Source: Nesterenkonia haasae
GTDB lineage: Bacteria > Actinomycetota > Actinomycetes > Actinomycetales > Micrococcaceae
DNA: 64,000 bases
Assembly (NCBI RefSeq): GCF_010119385.1
Contig: NZ_VFIE01000023.1
Coordinates: 1-64,000, forward strand
Direction of reading: 5' to 3'
Positions within the stretch are counted from its first letter, which is position 1. The number at the start of each line of letters is the position of its first letter. Below the pieces are notes generated by a model. It had not been told where the DNA came from, searched no databases, and was given only the letters and a program-made list of their open reading frames with translations. Below, in pieces: positions 54,069 to 63,900 of the stretch. A program made the position numbers and the translations under genes.

Positions 54069-55030
54069 CCTTGCGGAGTGTCCTTCACCGGCCGGGGCAC
54101 AGCGGGCACGACCGCGGGCGCCGGGTTGCCAGTGGAGGCAGGAGGCTTCGGGAAGTCGTCCCCAAAGACCTCACCCCAGTGCTTGATCGCAGCCGCAGTG
54201 TCATTGTTCGCCTGTGCCTGGAACGCCTTGATGGCGTTGTTTCGTGCGGTCCGCAGGGTGTCGGCGAACGCCTCGTAGTCGATGTCGGGCTGAATCGGTC
54301 CGCAGAGTCCAGCGGGATCGGCGACGTCGTTCCCGCCCTCGATGTGGTAGCAGGCGCTCACGAAGAACTGCTTGATCGCAGCGGGTTGGTTGACGTCCGT
54401 CGGCAGGAAGTCGAGCGCGAGGACCTCCATGACGAGAGACTTGATCTTGGTGTCTTGCTCGGCAGCCCACCACTTGAGCATCCGAACAGTGCTGGCGAAC
54501 TTGTTCCACAGGGCGTGCCTCTCCGCAACCTTGGCGATTAGGAACTCGGGGTCGCAAGTCACCCAATCTTCCGAGGCCGCTTCCGGAATAAGGAGCCGCC
54601 CATCGCGGCGAATCGCTGGCATGGCATCAACGGTGAACGCGTCAGGATCGTCTGGGTCATCCAGGAAGCACTTGACGGCATGGTTGCGCCACCGCGCCAG
54701 CCGGACGGCGTGATTATAAGTGCCATTCGTCGCCCCGAGCAGCGTGTTGACACGCTCGCGCGTGTAATCGAGAGCGTCCGCGGCGGAACCTCCCGGCGCG
54801 CCCCAATCCGGATGCTCGTCCTGATCGAAGACGACGATCACATCGACGTCATGGATCGGATCCTTATGCGTCCCTCGCGCTAGCGATCCAGACGCGACAA
54901 CTTCCTCCACATCGTCCTCGGCAACGAAGGCCCCTTTAAAGAGATCGCGGCGAGCACGGGCTTCTCGGACTTGAATAATGTCGGCATTCACGACGTCCTG
55001 AAAGGTCTTGAAGGCGTCAGTCAAGCTCAT
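54065..55030 (-). CDS. CD-NTase (cGAS/DncV-like cyclic nucleotide synthase)
   Basis: 321 aa. The nucleotidyltransferase signature is GSLARGTHKDPIHDVDVIVV (Gly48-Ser49, Asp61, Asp63), with the third carboxylate in AFTVDAMPA (Asp135). An OAS-like helical C-terminal half follows (STVRMLKWWAAEQ, SLVMEVLALDFLP). On phage infection it should make a cyclic oligonucleotide for the SAVED sensor. The protein ends in a flexible Pro-rich tail with a C-terminal glycine (VKDTPQG), as required for C-terminal conjugation by E1/E2. I preferred ATG 55030 (nine bases after GGAGG) to the ATG two codons upstream. Confidence 0.92.
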   Translation of the reverse strand: MSLTDAFKTFQDVVNADIIQVREARARRDLFKGAFVAEDDVEEVVASGSLARGTHKDPIHDVDVIVVFDQDEHPDWGAPGGSAADALDYTRERVNTLLGATNGTYNHAVRLARWRNHAVKCFLDDPDDPDAFTVDAMPAIRRDGRLLIPEAASEDWVTCDPEFLIAKVAERHALWNKFASTVRMLKWWAAEQDTKIKSLVMEVLALDFLPTDVNQPAAIKQFFVSACYHIEGGNDVADPAGLCGPIQPDIDYEAFADTLRTARNNAIKAFQAQANNDTAAAIKHWGEVFGDDFPKPPASTGNPAPAVVPAVPRPVKDTPQG

Positions 55031-55335
55031 GATCATTCTCCTCCTTGGTTGGGCTGTTCAATTCAGCGTAACCGCCACCACCGACATTGCTGTTTAGGCC
55101 GGGGCCCCGAAGAGGGCATGATCCGCCGAGTGATAGCAGGTTCAGATTGTGTCGTTCCGACAAAGTGGCCTACATGGGGCACTGCGCCTGATCCGGTGCG
55201 TACGGGAAGTCTCATCCCCTGCCCCGGCGGACCACTCGAAGTCGCGAATGAGACTTTTCATCCCGCCATTACCGACTACTGGCTGCTGCACTTTCCTCTT
55301 GTGATCGCTGGCAAGCTCGAGGCAACGTTGCCCGT

Positions 55336-55360
55336 GCCTTCGACTGATCAACTTGTTCTG
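55336..55360. repeat. Right copy of imperfect direct repeat flanking CBASS
   Basis: GCCTTCGACTGATC followed by AACTTGTTCTG, 22 of 25 bases identical to 50231-50255. The six codons before its TGA read V-A-R-A-F-D, against V-S-R-A-F-D at the end of mrpE. Confidence 0.45.
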
Positions 55361-55487
55361 GCCTCCACCGACTTGTCCCTCGTGGTAAACGCAAGACGAT
55401 TGATACCACCCCAAGACGAATGCTGAACCTACCAGGGCACTGCGAATCACCCGACCTGGCCACCCAATCGCCCTGGCGCTCTTCATT

Positions 55488-55539
55488 GGGTTTGTTCTTC
55501 CTGATGCTGGCACTGCCGGGCATCAAGAAGAACAAACCC
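55488..55539 (-). terminator. Large near-perfect hairpin
   Basis: Arms GGGTTTGTTCTTC and GAAGAACAAACCC, 13 bp, extended after one mismatch by TGATGC/GCATCA. It lies 340 bp beyond the stop of the STAND nuclease gene and probably ends its transcript before the CBASS promoter. Its T-rich arm would give a U-rich side on one strand. Confidence 0.65.
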
Positions 55540-55878
55540 CGCGACTCACATAACGAGTGGACCTACTCCCGGCGGCACACCAGCTGCATCGCTGTAGCCA
55601 CTCAGTTGCAATCTGGGTCCGTTTCTCAAGGGACATTTTCTTCTTGGGTGGAATGCGTGGTGGTTCATGTGGCGTGTTCGGAGTTCCTACCACGGTCTCT
55701 TAGTCCTCTGGTGGTCAGTAGAGTCTTACTGATCTCGAGCTTGGAATGTGACCTGACCAGCTACGGCCGGGCAAACCATTGTCGACCAGTGCTATCGGGC
55801 CATCCGACACTATGGTCGACATAGCAGAGCTGTTATTACGTACGAGTCGTGGTCTCGCGCCCGAAAGAGCCACGGCGA

Positions 55879-58800
55879 CTAATCCGGTCCGTCTTCATAA
55901 TGGGCGTCGAAGGACCACGCCTGGACTCCGTTTTCATTGAGCCCTGCAGCGCCAAACACGTTTAGGCGGTTGCCGGTCGGCTCTCCGCCCCTCCACGTGA
56001 TCTTCTCGCCCAACACCCATGACCACCAAGTTAGCCCCACCCGCTCGAGCGATTCGTGGAGGACTGAGGCCCGGACGTAAAGTGCCGTTGGAGCACCCCA
56101 TTCAGGTCCCCCAGTAGCAAACATGACGATACCCTCGGCGTTACTCCAACTGAACTCTCTCTCAAACCCGCCGAGTTTGAGAGCGGGCTCGGAGTTAAAC
56201 CCCTGAGCAGACGTGTGCGACGCCCCCAAAATTTGGAGCAGCATGGGTGAGGGGAGGACACCGGAGGACAGGTCCTTGCTCGACATGTCGTTTTCGGATG
56301 TCGTATTACTCCCGAAAGTAGCCAGTGCCTGAGGGTATGCAGGGAACTCGTGGTCCGTCGGCTGATACCACCCGTCAGAGACTCGGAACAGTTGCGTCTC
56401 CGCCGGGGCGTTCTCGCCTTGCCAGCCTGACGTGTGTTCGCGTTGGATTTCCTGGAACCAGCTTGCCCACGGTTCGGTGTGCGGATATTGCCGGTAGAAC
56501 CCTTCACCGTGGTCGGGTGGGGTTCGCATCCACAGGCCCATCCAGTTCTTGCCTTTGGACCACGCCCGGACATCCTGGATCGACTCTGTGCTAGTCAAGT
56601 AGGACTGGGTTCTGAACCACATGTCTCGTCGGTCTTGCCGAAAACTCTCAACAGGGCCGTCATTATTAATTTGCCATTCCACGTGACACTCCAAGGCGAC
56701 CCACTCGTCCCCTGCGGGGTCCGTTGCCGCCAACATGCGACTCACGAGCGGTAAGTCTGTCGTGGACTGCAGCCAAGCGTCACCGTTCGTGGCCTCGGTG
56801 TCAAGTGGTGATGCGAAACCGCGCAGCCACCAAGCCTCATGAAGTTCATTGGCGCGGAGTCGTTGGCGCATTCGCGAACTTGCGGACTCAAGCGGAGGAC
56901 GGTCGCCGAATAGAGCAATCGTCGGGTCGATGTCCACGCTATTCCGAAGCTGCCACACTGACTGGTATGGCGACGGTTCGTCGGATGACCATACCAAGAC
57001 TTCACAGTGTTGCGTGAGTCCTGCCTGTAGTTCTCGGAGGGCAATCCAAAGGTACTTCTTTCCCAGGCGCTCGATCTTGTCCTCAGCACCTTCAAGCTGG
57101 CGGTTTATCAGATGGTTGTACTTCTCACCCGGACTGTTTGGTGTCCAGCCGAGGTCGAGCACGCGATTCACTAGCCATCGTTCGATCACGTCCATCGATG
57201 GTCCGATGCTCTTGGGCAACCTTAGGTTTGTTTCTGCTTGGCTGATACGGCTGGTCTCGGCGGGGTACTTGGTACGAAGGCGCTCCCCTTCGGTCTGGGC
57301 CGGGATTGCGCCATCCTGCTTCGCCTCTGAAGCATCTGCACTTCGCCTTGTACGGGGCGCTCGATAGCTCGCGATGATCTCTTCGAGTGATCGGTTGTCT
57401 CGCGGCTCGTCGAGCAGGTCTGCAATGTACTCGAGTGTCGTTGCCTCTGCTTTGGCAATCTTCGTGAGAGCTCGGCGTCGACGCTGGTGGGAGTTTCTTC
57501 GAGCACGTCTCTGGAGATTCATCTGGTTCGGTAGCGCAAAATTCTTCACAACGCCGCGCTCGAGTGTGTATGTGTGGAAGTCGTACCCTATGGGTGATTT
57601 GCCGAGAAACCTGTGGTCGGTTTCGTCGCCGAGCCGGACGGCGAGGTCAACCCGCGACGGTGGGTCGAATGGCCACGAACACTCGGGTTCTTGATAGGAC
57701 CGGAGATCTAAGCCGGGTAGTCGCACCGTCAATTCGCGAGTCAACTCGCGCATGTAGTGGGTGAGTAGGATGCTTGGCATATCTGCTTGCGATGCCATCT
57801 CTACGGCCAGGACGTGGACAGCTACGGCATCATCGCGCTGTTGGGCGTCTCGGAGGGTGAAGGGCAGACGTGCCGCGTAGCCGAAGGCAACGGCCGCGAG
57901 ACGTTCCCTGATGTATGGGTCGTCGACGCTTTCCATTTGCTGGAGCACGTGGAGTAGCCCGTCGGGAGTCCGGTCGGTGAGCTTGACTAGAACCTTTGTG
58001 GCAAGATCTCGCAGGCGGCGACTGTTGCTGGACAGGAACCAAGATAGAACGAGCATGGAGTCGCGACGGGCTTGTGGCAACAAGGTCTCATCGTTGCTGG
58101 CGAGCCAGTCGAGTATTCGGGCTATCGAACTTTCCGATTCGAGCCAGATGTCTTGAACAGGCAAAGTCCAGACGTGGTCGCGTTCAATCATTGAACGGTC
58201 GACGAGTCTTTCGTGAAGGTACCTCACTCCGAGGGGGTGGTCAGGGATGCATGCGAGACCCAAGAGGGTGGATAGCCAATCGTTGAATTCGATGATCTCA
58301 TCGTCGATTAACTCATTAGCCAGCGCCGACGTTCGCTCTGTCACCGTTGCCGGCGGCCGCCACGGAAGACTGTCGAAGAATGCTTGACCCAGGGTGTACT
58401 TCGCACGATCAACCCAGGAGTCTCCGTTCACGATGTCTAGCAGTTCGAGGCCGTACCTGACGGGCACCATAGAGGACAACGATTCCAGGAGGCCGCTGTC
58501 AACCCAACCGCGATGCTCGTGAGACTCGAGAAGCTTTGTTTGAACACCGGCGGGATCGTCGCAGCCGTCGAGGAACGTGCGCGTTCGATAATGGTCCGAC
58601 ATACGTTGGTAGGTGAACCGGACTACCTCGCCCTGGGCGTCGTTCCTGGGTTCTCGGAGGAGGATCCCTTCGCGCTCGAGAACGCTGACGAGTCGTCGGC
58701 TCTCTCGGCCTCCGTCCGGCAGGATGGTGTTTCCGATGTCTGCTGCGATGTGACGTGGCAGAGTCTCGGACTTCGCATCTACCATCGCTGAGGCCAGAGC

Positions 58801-60519
58801 GCGAATGCCTTTCTGGACAACCTGGTCCGCTGGGTCGAGGTCGAATTCGTTGATGTCGGAGATCTTGTCGTTCACCGCTTTCAGGAGCCCGTCGAAGATC
58901 CAATCTTCTCCCATCGAAGTGTCCGGGATGGTCATGAGGCCTTGGGCTTTCGCGGACCGACACATCGACCGGAGCAGGAGAGGGTTGCTGAATTCAGGGT
59001 TCAAAGCTGGCACGTGCGGTGCCAATAACCCTGCCTCCTGCGCATACAAGTGAACCGCTTCGCTTTCGTGCCCTGCCAACCCCCGATGCACATGTTGGAC
59101 CAATGCCTCTTCGGCTGCGGGACTTACGATGCTCGACTTGTAGCTGTCACGAACGGATAGGACCAACCCAATCTGCGGTGCTCTAGCAAGTTCACTCAAC
59201 AGGCCTGGGAGGCGCTCCCTCCACAGTTCGCGCCCCGGACCTTCGTTGATAGCGTCAATGGCGATAAGGGCTTTGCCCTGACCAGAGAGCCGAGCTGCGA
59301 CCTGCATCCCGGCTATGAGTTCGTCCCAGGAGCCAAGTCCGACGAAGCGCGATAGCTCATCGGTCAAAGATGTGTTCAGTAACAGATGATTGCCAAGGAC
59401 TAGCAACGTGGGAGCCCCTACTTTGGTTCTAGAGACAGCAACGTCAGCGAGGCTGTGACTCTTACCGATGCCCGCTGCCCCGACCACCAACAGTGACGCG
59501 TCACCGGAAAGCCGGAGTGCTTTATCGCTGAGCAGAGCGCCAAGGTCGAGGAGTGCTCTGTGTGCTTCATCAAACTCTCGGTGCGGGTTAGGGACCCTGC
59601 GGTCGTTCTTTCTCGCGCTGGTTCTTTCAAAATTGGTCCAGTCTGCGAGCACCGCATCCTGGCCTTTTCCTGCGGCAGTCCCAAGCGCCTTCAGGGCCGT
59701 CCCGTCGTCGGTTGCAAGAAATTCCTCACAGCGCACTCGAGCGGCAGCGAACGTCCTGGCAGCTGCAGCCGCGTTCGGAGCCGTTCCGTTAGGCCGGGTG
59801 GTGAGCGCGTGAAGAAGGCGCTCGAGGGCTAGGTCGGCTTTAGCGGAGAGATCGCGAACTTGAGCCTTGAAGGACGGAGTCAGGCAAAGTGCGTCAATGA
59901 CTGAAGGGAACTCCGTCTCCACGTTAGTTGTAGGCAGGTACCGGTCGCCCAGGTTCTTCGCGGACCGTTCGACCTGATGGGCGAAGCTGTTCGGCGTAAG
60001 GAAGGTTGAGTCGAAGAAGTAGCGAAGCGCACCGACATGTTGGGGCTGTACTATCGCTTCGAGAACTGCCGAGTGACCGTGGTACTCGAAGAAGACCGTG
60101 ACGCCTTTCTGGGCGGCTTGGTTGGTCCAGTCTCCGACCTTTTTGTCCCACTTCTTCATTGCGCTAGTACCTCGCGCTCCCGCTGGCCGGTCAATGGGAA
60201 GAATGAATGTATACCGGCTGAGGTCGGGCAGGTTGGCCAGAGCGCTTTCGAAACTTTCGGTCATTTGGTCGAGGGCACTCTTCGAGAGCTCGAACAAGTA
60301 CTTAGCCTGCCAAGCCCAAACTCCCTCGCCTGAGGGCGCATCGCAGTGGAACTCAATGCCGCCGTCAGGGGTGCCTCGACGAACAAGTTTGGATTCTTCA
60401 GGTAGGCGGTCGAGGGTCGGTGTCAGGATGAACGCGAGTTCTTCCCAGGCCCTGTGTTGAGATCCGGAGTGCTCGCGAATATTTTCGAATTTGACCCTGT
60501 TGAGCCCGACTGCGTTCAC
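55879..60519 (-). CDS. STAND NTPase with N-terminal PD-(D/E)xK nuclease-like domain (Avs-like)
   Basis: 1546 aa, large and soluble. Residues about 10-180 resemble restriction-type nuclease domains seen in Cap4/DUF4297 and Avs proteins: Glu27, Asp52 in TPDGGIEFHC, and WAWQAKY with Gln71/Lys73 form a PD-(D/E)xK-like set. A P-loop NTPase follows with Walker A VGAAGIGKS (Lys353) and Walker B ALIAIDAINEG (about 417-427), then STAND-type helical sequence (FTYQRMSDHYRTRTFL) and a long unrecognised C-terminal half likely to be the sensor. The architecture is nuclease effector, switch, sensor, as in AVAST antiphage proteins. I cannot assign an Avs type. Confidence 0.8.
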   Translation of the reverse strand: MNAVGLNRVKFENIREHSGSQHRAWEELAFILTPTLDRLPEESKLVRRGTPDGGIEFHCDAPSGEGVWAWQAKYLFELSKSALDQMTESFESALANLPDLSRYTFILPIDRPAGARGTSAMKKWDKKVGDWTNQAAQKGVTVFFEYHGHSAVLEAIVQPQHVGALRYFFDSTFLTPNSFAHQVERSAKNLGDRYLPTTNVETEFPSVIDALCLTPSFKAQVRDLSAKADLALERLLHALTTRPNGTAPNAAAAARTFAAARVRCEEFLATDDGTALKALGTAAGKGQDAVLADWTNFERTSARKNDRRVPNPHREFDEAHRALLDLGALLSDKALRLSGDASLLVVGAAGIGKSHSLADVAVSRTKVGAPTLLVLGNHLLLNTSLTDELSRFVGLGSWDELIAGMQVAARLSGQGKALIAIDAINEGPGRELWRERLPGLLSELARAPQIGLVLSVRDSYKSSIVSPAAEEALVQHVHRGLAGHESEAVHLYAQEAGLLAPHVPALNPEFSNPLLLRSMCRSAKAQGLMTIPDTSMGEDWIFDGLLKAVNDKISDINEFDLDPADQVVQKGIRALASAMVDAKSETLPRHIAADIGNTILPDGGRESRRLVSVLEREGILLREPRNDAQGEVVRFTYQRMSDHYRTRTFLDGCDDPAGVQTKLLESHEHRGWVDSGLLESLSSMVPVRYGLELLDIVNGDSWVDRAKYTLGQAFFDSLPWRPPATVTERTSALANELIDDEIIEFNDWLSTLLGLACIPDHPLGVRYLHERLVDRSMIERDHVWTLPVQDIWLESESSIARILDWLASNDETLLPQARRDSMLVLSWFLSSNSRRLRDLATKVLVKLTDRTPDGLLHVLQQMESVDDPYIRERLAAVAFGYAARLPFTLRDAQQRDDAVAVHVLAVEMASQADMPSILLTHYMRELTRELTVRLPGLDLRSYQEPECSWPFDPPSRVDLAVRLGDETDHRFLGKSPIGYDFHTYTLERGVVKNFALPNQMNLQRRARRNSHQRRRRALTKIAKAEATTLEYIADLLDEPRDNRSLEEIIASYRAPRTRRSADASEAKQDGAIPAQTEGERLRTKYPAETSRISQAETNLRLPKSIGPSMDVIERWLVNRVLDLGWTPNSPGEKYNHLINRQLEGAEDKIERLGKKYLWIALRELQAGLTQHCEVLVWSSDEPSPYQSVWQLRNSVDIDPTIALFGDRPPLESASSRMRQRLRANELHEAWWLRGFASPLDTEATNGDAWLQSTTDLPLVSRMLAATDPAGDEWVALECHVEWQINNDGPVESFRQDRRDMWFRTQSYLTSTESIQDVRAWSKGKNWMGLWMRTPPDHGEGFYRQYPHTEPWASWFQEIQREHTSGWQGENAPAETQLFRVSDGWYQPTDHEFPAYPQALATFGSNTTSENDMSSKDLSSGVLPSPMLLQILGASHTSAQGFNSEPALKLGGFEREFSWSNAEGIVMFATGGPEWGAPTALYVRASVLHESLERVGLTWWSWVLGEKITWRGGEPTGNRLNVFGAAGLNENGVQAWSFDAHYEDGPD

Positions 60520-60953
60520 TGAGAAGTCCTCTCAAAGGGGTTTGTAACGGTGATTCTAGTCGAGCAGAAATTCCACCGTGGTCGAAGGGGAGTTGACCTG
60601 GACGAAAGAGAATAGTCTCCGGGACGGTCCGGCGTCTGCACAACCACTTGCCGGGAGCAGGGGTTCATCCGCTCATCTGCCAACCGGCCCGTGTGCCTTC
60701 ATGATGTTCTTCTGGAGAGAACCTTTGAGCCTCTGGTAGAGCCTAAATTCCAAAGAAATGCAGATACTTCTAGGACCTCGTCGGTAGATTTCTGGTTCAC
60801 GGGAAGTTCGCCGAATTTGAACCAAGGCTCGAGTGGGCTCCCCCAGCGACAGAAGTTCCGAAGGCTTGCCTCGGGGAATTCAGTTCCCACCGACTTGCAG
60901 CTCGTAAGCGCGTCGCAGTCGATTGACCCTCGATGAGGTCGCGTGTCCAGTGT
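60520..60953. other. Intergenic region between STAND and SIR2 genes
   Basis: 434 bp. It should contain the STAND gene promoter. Two short open frames (60691-60936 plus, 60699-60890 minus) have no ribosome site or recognised family. I see no clear hairpin or RNA gene. Confidence 0.5.
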
Positions 60954-63900
60954 TCAATGTCGTCTCCATTCGCCAACGTCTAGGACCCCTTTATCCGTCG
61001 CCGCTTCGATTAGTGGTCCGGCAACGGTATCGCCGATCGCCCCTCTTATCGCCTCGACCAGTTCCCGCACGCGGCGAGTCATCATGTAGTCCGAAACGGT
61101 CGTGCTCCGGACGCGCTCGGCGAAGAAAGCAACGAGCTCGGGGCCATGGGAGGTGAGAACGCCATCCGCAAACTTCCGATGCAAGAACCGCTCGCCGAGG
61201 CCGATGCCGTGTCCACTGAGAAGCATCGCTGCGGCAGGGACGAACTTACCGACGAGAGGGACGACGTCCGCCCAGCGCGCAAGCTCTTCGACGGATGCAA
61301 CACGCGGCTGCCCGTTGATGCGGCGTTCCAGATGCTTGCCGAGCCACCGGTGCCAAACCTCGGCCCCGTCTATGCCGTCCTCACGGAGAAATCGGGCCAC
61401 TGTTTCAGCGAAGTCGGCGGCATGCGAACCGTCTGACGCGAGCACCGTCTGATGAAGGAGGCGCCTCCGGTCGGTACTCGTGATGCCCGCGTATGACACC
61501 ACAGAGGCGACGAACCCCAGGAAGATGAGATGCTGCTGGCGACCTGGCAAATCGCGGAGACGGCTAAGCTCGGCAACCATGCTGCCTAAGAGGCCCGCTG
61601 CGAGAAGCCGGTCGTTCCACCTGGGACGGTGCAGGAAAGGACCCCAGCTAAAGACATGCCGCTTTGGGTCGTTGAAAAGCGGAAGCAGGTGCGCTGCCGC
61701 GAAGTTTTCATCTGCGGCGAAATAGAAGAACAGCTTGCCAGCAATCCCAGGCTGAGTAGCATCCAACGCATCCTTGTTGTCGTTGAGTAGCCCGATGAGC
61801 GCATCCGACTCCTCGTCACTCAGGCCAGCCCATTCCTCACGCGAGTGCCGCCAGCGACGATCAACCTCACTGGCCCAATACTGGGCCAAGAGACCCGGCC
61901 ACGAATTGAGGTGCGCCGCCGCGAACGACACGGGGCTCGCGTCTGCACGCCGGGTGAAGCCTGAACCCTGTGCGTGCCATAGCACACTCGCCAACTCGCG
62001 CATGGATGCGAGCATCGGCGATTCATCCACATCGAGCTGCTGTTGAACCTGATCAAGCAGGAAACGCCCGACCGAATAGGCGGACTCCTTGTCCTCCCGA
62101 AGTGCGTAGAGGCGCTCGACAACTACGAGCCCCGCATCTCCAAGGGCCGCCTTTCCCCACCCTTCGGCAATCGCACGCCACAGATCGACCTGCTTCTCGT
62201 CGAGGTCGTCACGGCCAAGGATCGCGTCCCAGAGCTGAACCCCAAGGTCCGGGCGTCGCTCAGCAGCCTGCTGCACTATTCCGAGTGCATCTCGCCATTC
62301 GGGTTGATCGAAGTGACGTTCGGAGTAGTCGTGGGACAACAGGGCCTCGAGTGCAGCGTCCACGTTCTGAGCGAGCGTCTGAATGAATTCCTCGATATCT
62401 ATTGGTGGCTTTCCGCCCCAGGTTCCGCTCGTCATCCACGTGTCGAAGTCAGGGTGCTCTCGGACTTCAAAACTGGGGTTCTCAGACTGGACCGCGTCGA
62501 ACGTGATTCGTGCCTCAGCCCAGTCAGGATCGGCCTGCTTCAGCCATGCCAGCAGGTTGTACTTCAAGTACGCTATGTGTCCATCACGATCGGGAATCTC
62601 TTCGAAGTAGTCGGGTCCGATAGCGGCCGCGTCCAGGACTCGCCGCTTGAGCGATGGCGACGCGGTGCTGGTTGCGGAGGCGAGTAACTGATACGTCTCA
62701 TGCTTCAAATTGTCGGCATAGAGCCCGGCGCGACCGAGGAGCCACGAGAGCTTTTCGTCCGCACTTCGTGCCGGATCGTTAGCCACCAGATGCAGCGCGA
62801 GGCGTTGCGTGAGCGCTCGGTCGAGACTCCACCAGCGCTCGGGAAGTCCCGGCCATACGTGCAGCGCCTTGATCCCGTAATCTCTGAGACCGTCGATGAC
62901 CGCATCGAACGGCTCGCGGAATTCATCCTGGGCGTGTGCCTCGATCGCGAACCGTTGATGCGCGAGCAGGTCCCATTCTCGCTCGCCGTGATACGCGTCA
63001 AACAGGTCGTATGCCGCCATTATGACGTCCTCCAGGAGTCCGCCAAGAGAACGATCTCCAGGGTCGGATGCCTGCACCACGAGTCGAACCTGCTGGGTCA
63101 GCGCGTAGTCCTCCGCGTGCCAGGTGACCTTCGCATTGGGATGGGTCGTGCGCACGGCGGACTCCTCGACGAACCAGCGTCGTTCCAGCTTTAGAAAAGG
63201 CCGCAACGCCGTCCGCAGCACCGCCATGCTGAGTGGCGTCGAATTGTCCAGGAACGGCATGAGGAGGTCGGTTTCGAGCGGTGCCGACTGTCCATAGATC
63301 GAGGTGGCGAGGAACGCCTGCCACCGCTTTCCTGCAGACGTATCCTGCTCACTTAAAGCGTTGGCGAACCAGGTGGCAGTCCGGTAGAGCGAAGTGGTCA
63401 TGGACTGACCGAGTCGTTGCGCGGTCTGGAGCGCTGCAGCGTTCAGAGTCGCCGACCCGATGAAGGTCTTTGCGAACCAGTTGCCTAGGATTGCCGTCGC
63501 TTCTGAAACATTCGATGGCGAGAACAGGGCTTTGAACTCGGGGAATTCCTCCAACCAGGTCAGCCACTCGAGTTTGTCATCGTCGGGAAGCGACCCAGTC
63601 GCAGCCGCAAAGTCGCGGGCGCCGTCGGTAGTCCGGAGACGAGCATGGAGATAGTCGCGGTCGGGCCATGGCAAAGCGGTTCCGCCGCCAACAATCACCC
63701 GTAAGCGCGACTGGTGGTCGGTCTGTCCCATTTTGGCGCGATCGCCCCACTCGCTGAGTGCCGCCAAAAGGGCTCGATGATCGCGCCCGAAGACCGGGTA
63801 GGCGATTGGTCGGATCCCCAGGTATCCCCACTTGCTGTTCAACGGGTCGGTCGTGAACGCGAACCGTTTAGGGGCCGAGACCTTGCCGCTCGAGGGCAGC

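Larger units (their letters stand above)
55037..55878. other. Intergenic region upstream of CBASS
   Basis: About 840 bp without a convincing gene. It holds the presumed CBASS promoter, the right copy of the flanking direct repeat (55336-55360) and a large hairpin (55488-55539). The open frames here have no ribosome site or family signature. Confidence 0.55.

Noticed and set aside
54971-55426. 151-codon plus-strand frame upstream of CBASS
   Set aside because: It begins inside the CD-NTase gene, has no ribosome site and no family signature.
60691-60936. Short plus-strand ORF (81 codons) between STAND and SIR2 genes
   Set aside because: No ribosome site and no recognisable motif; a minus-strand frame over the same bases is equally plausible, so neither was called.
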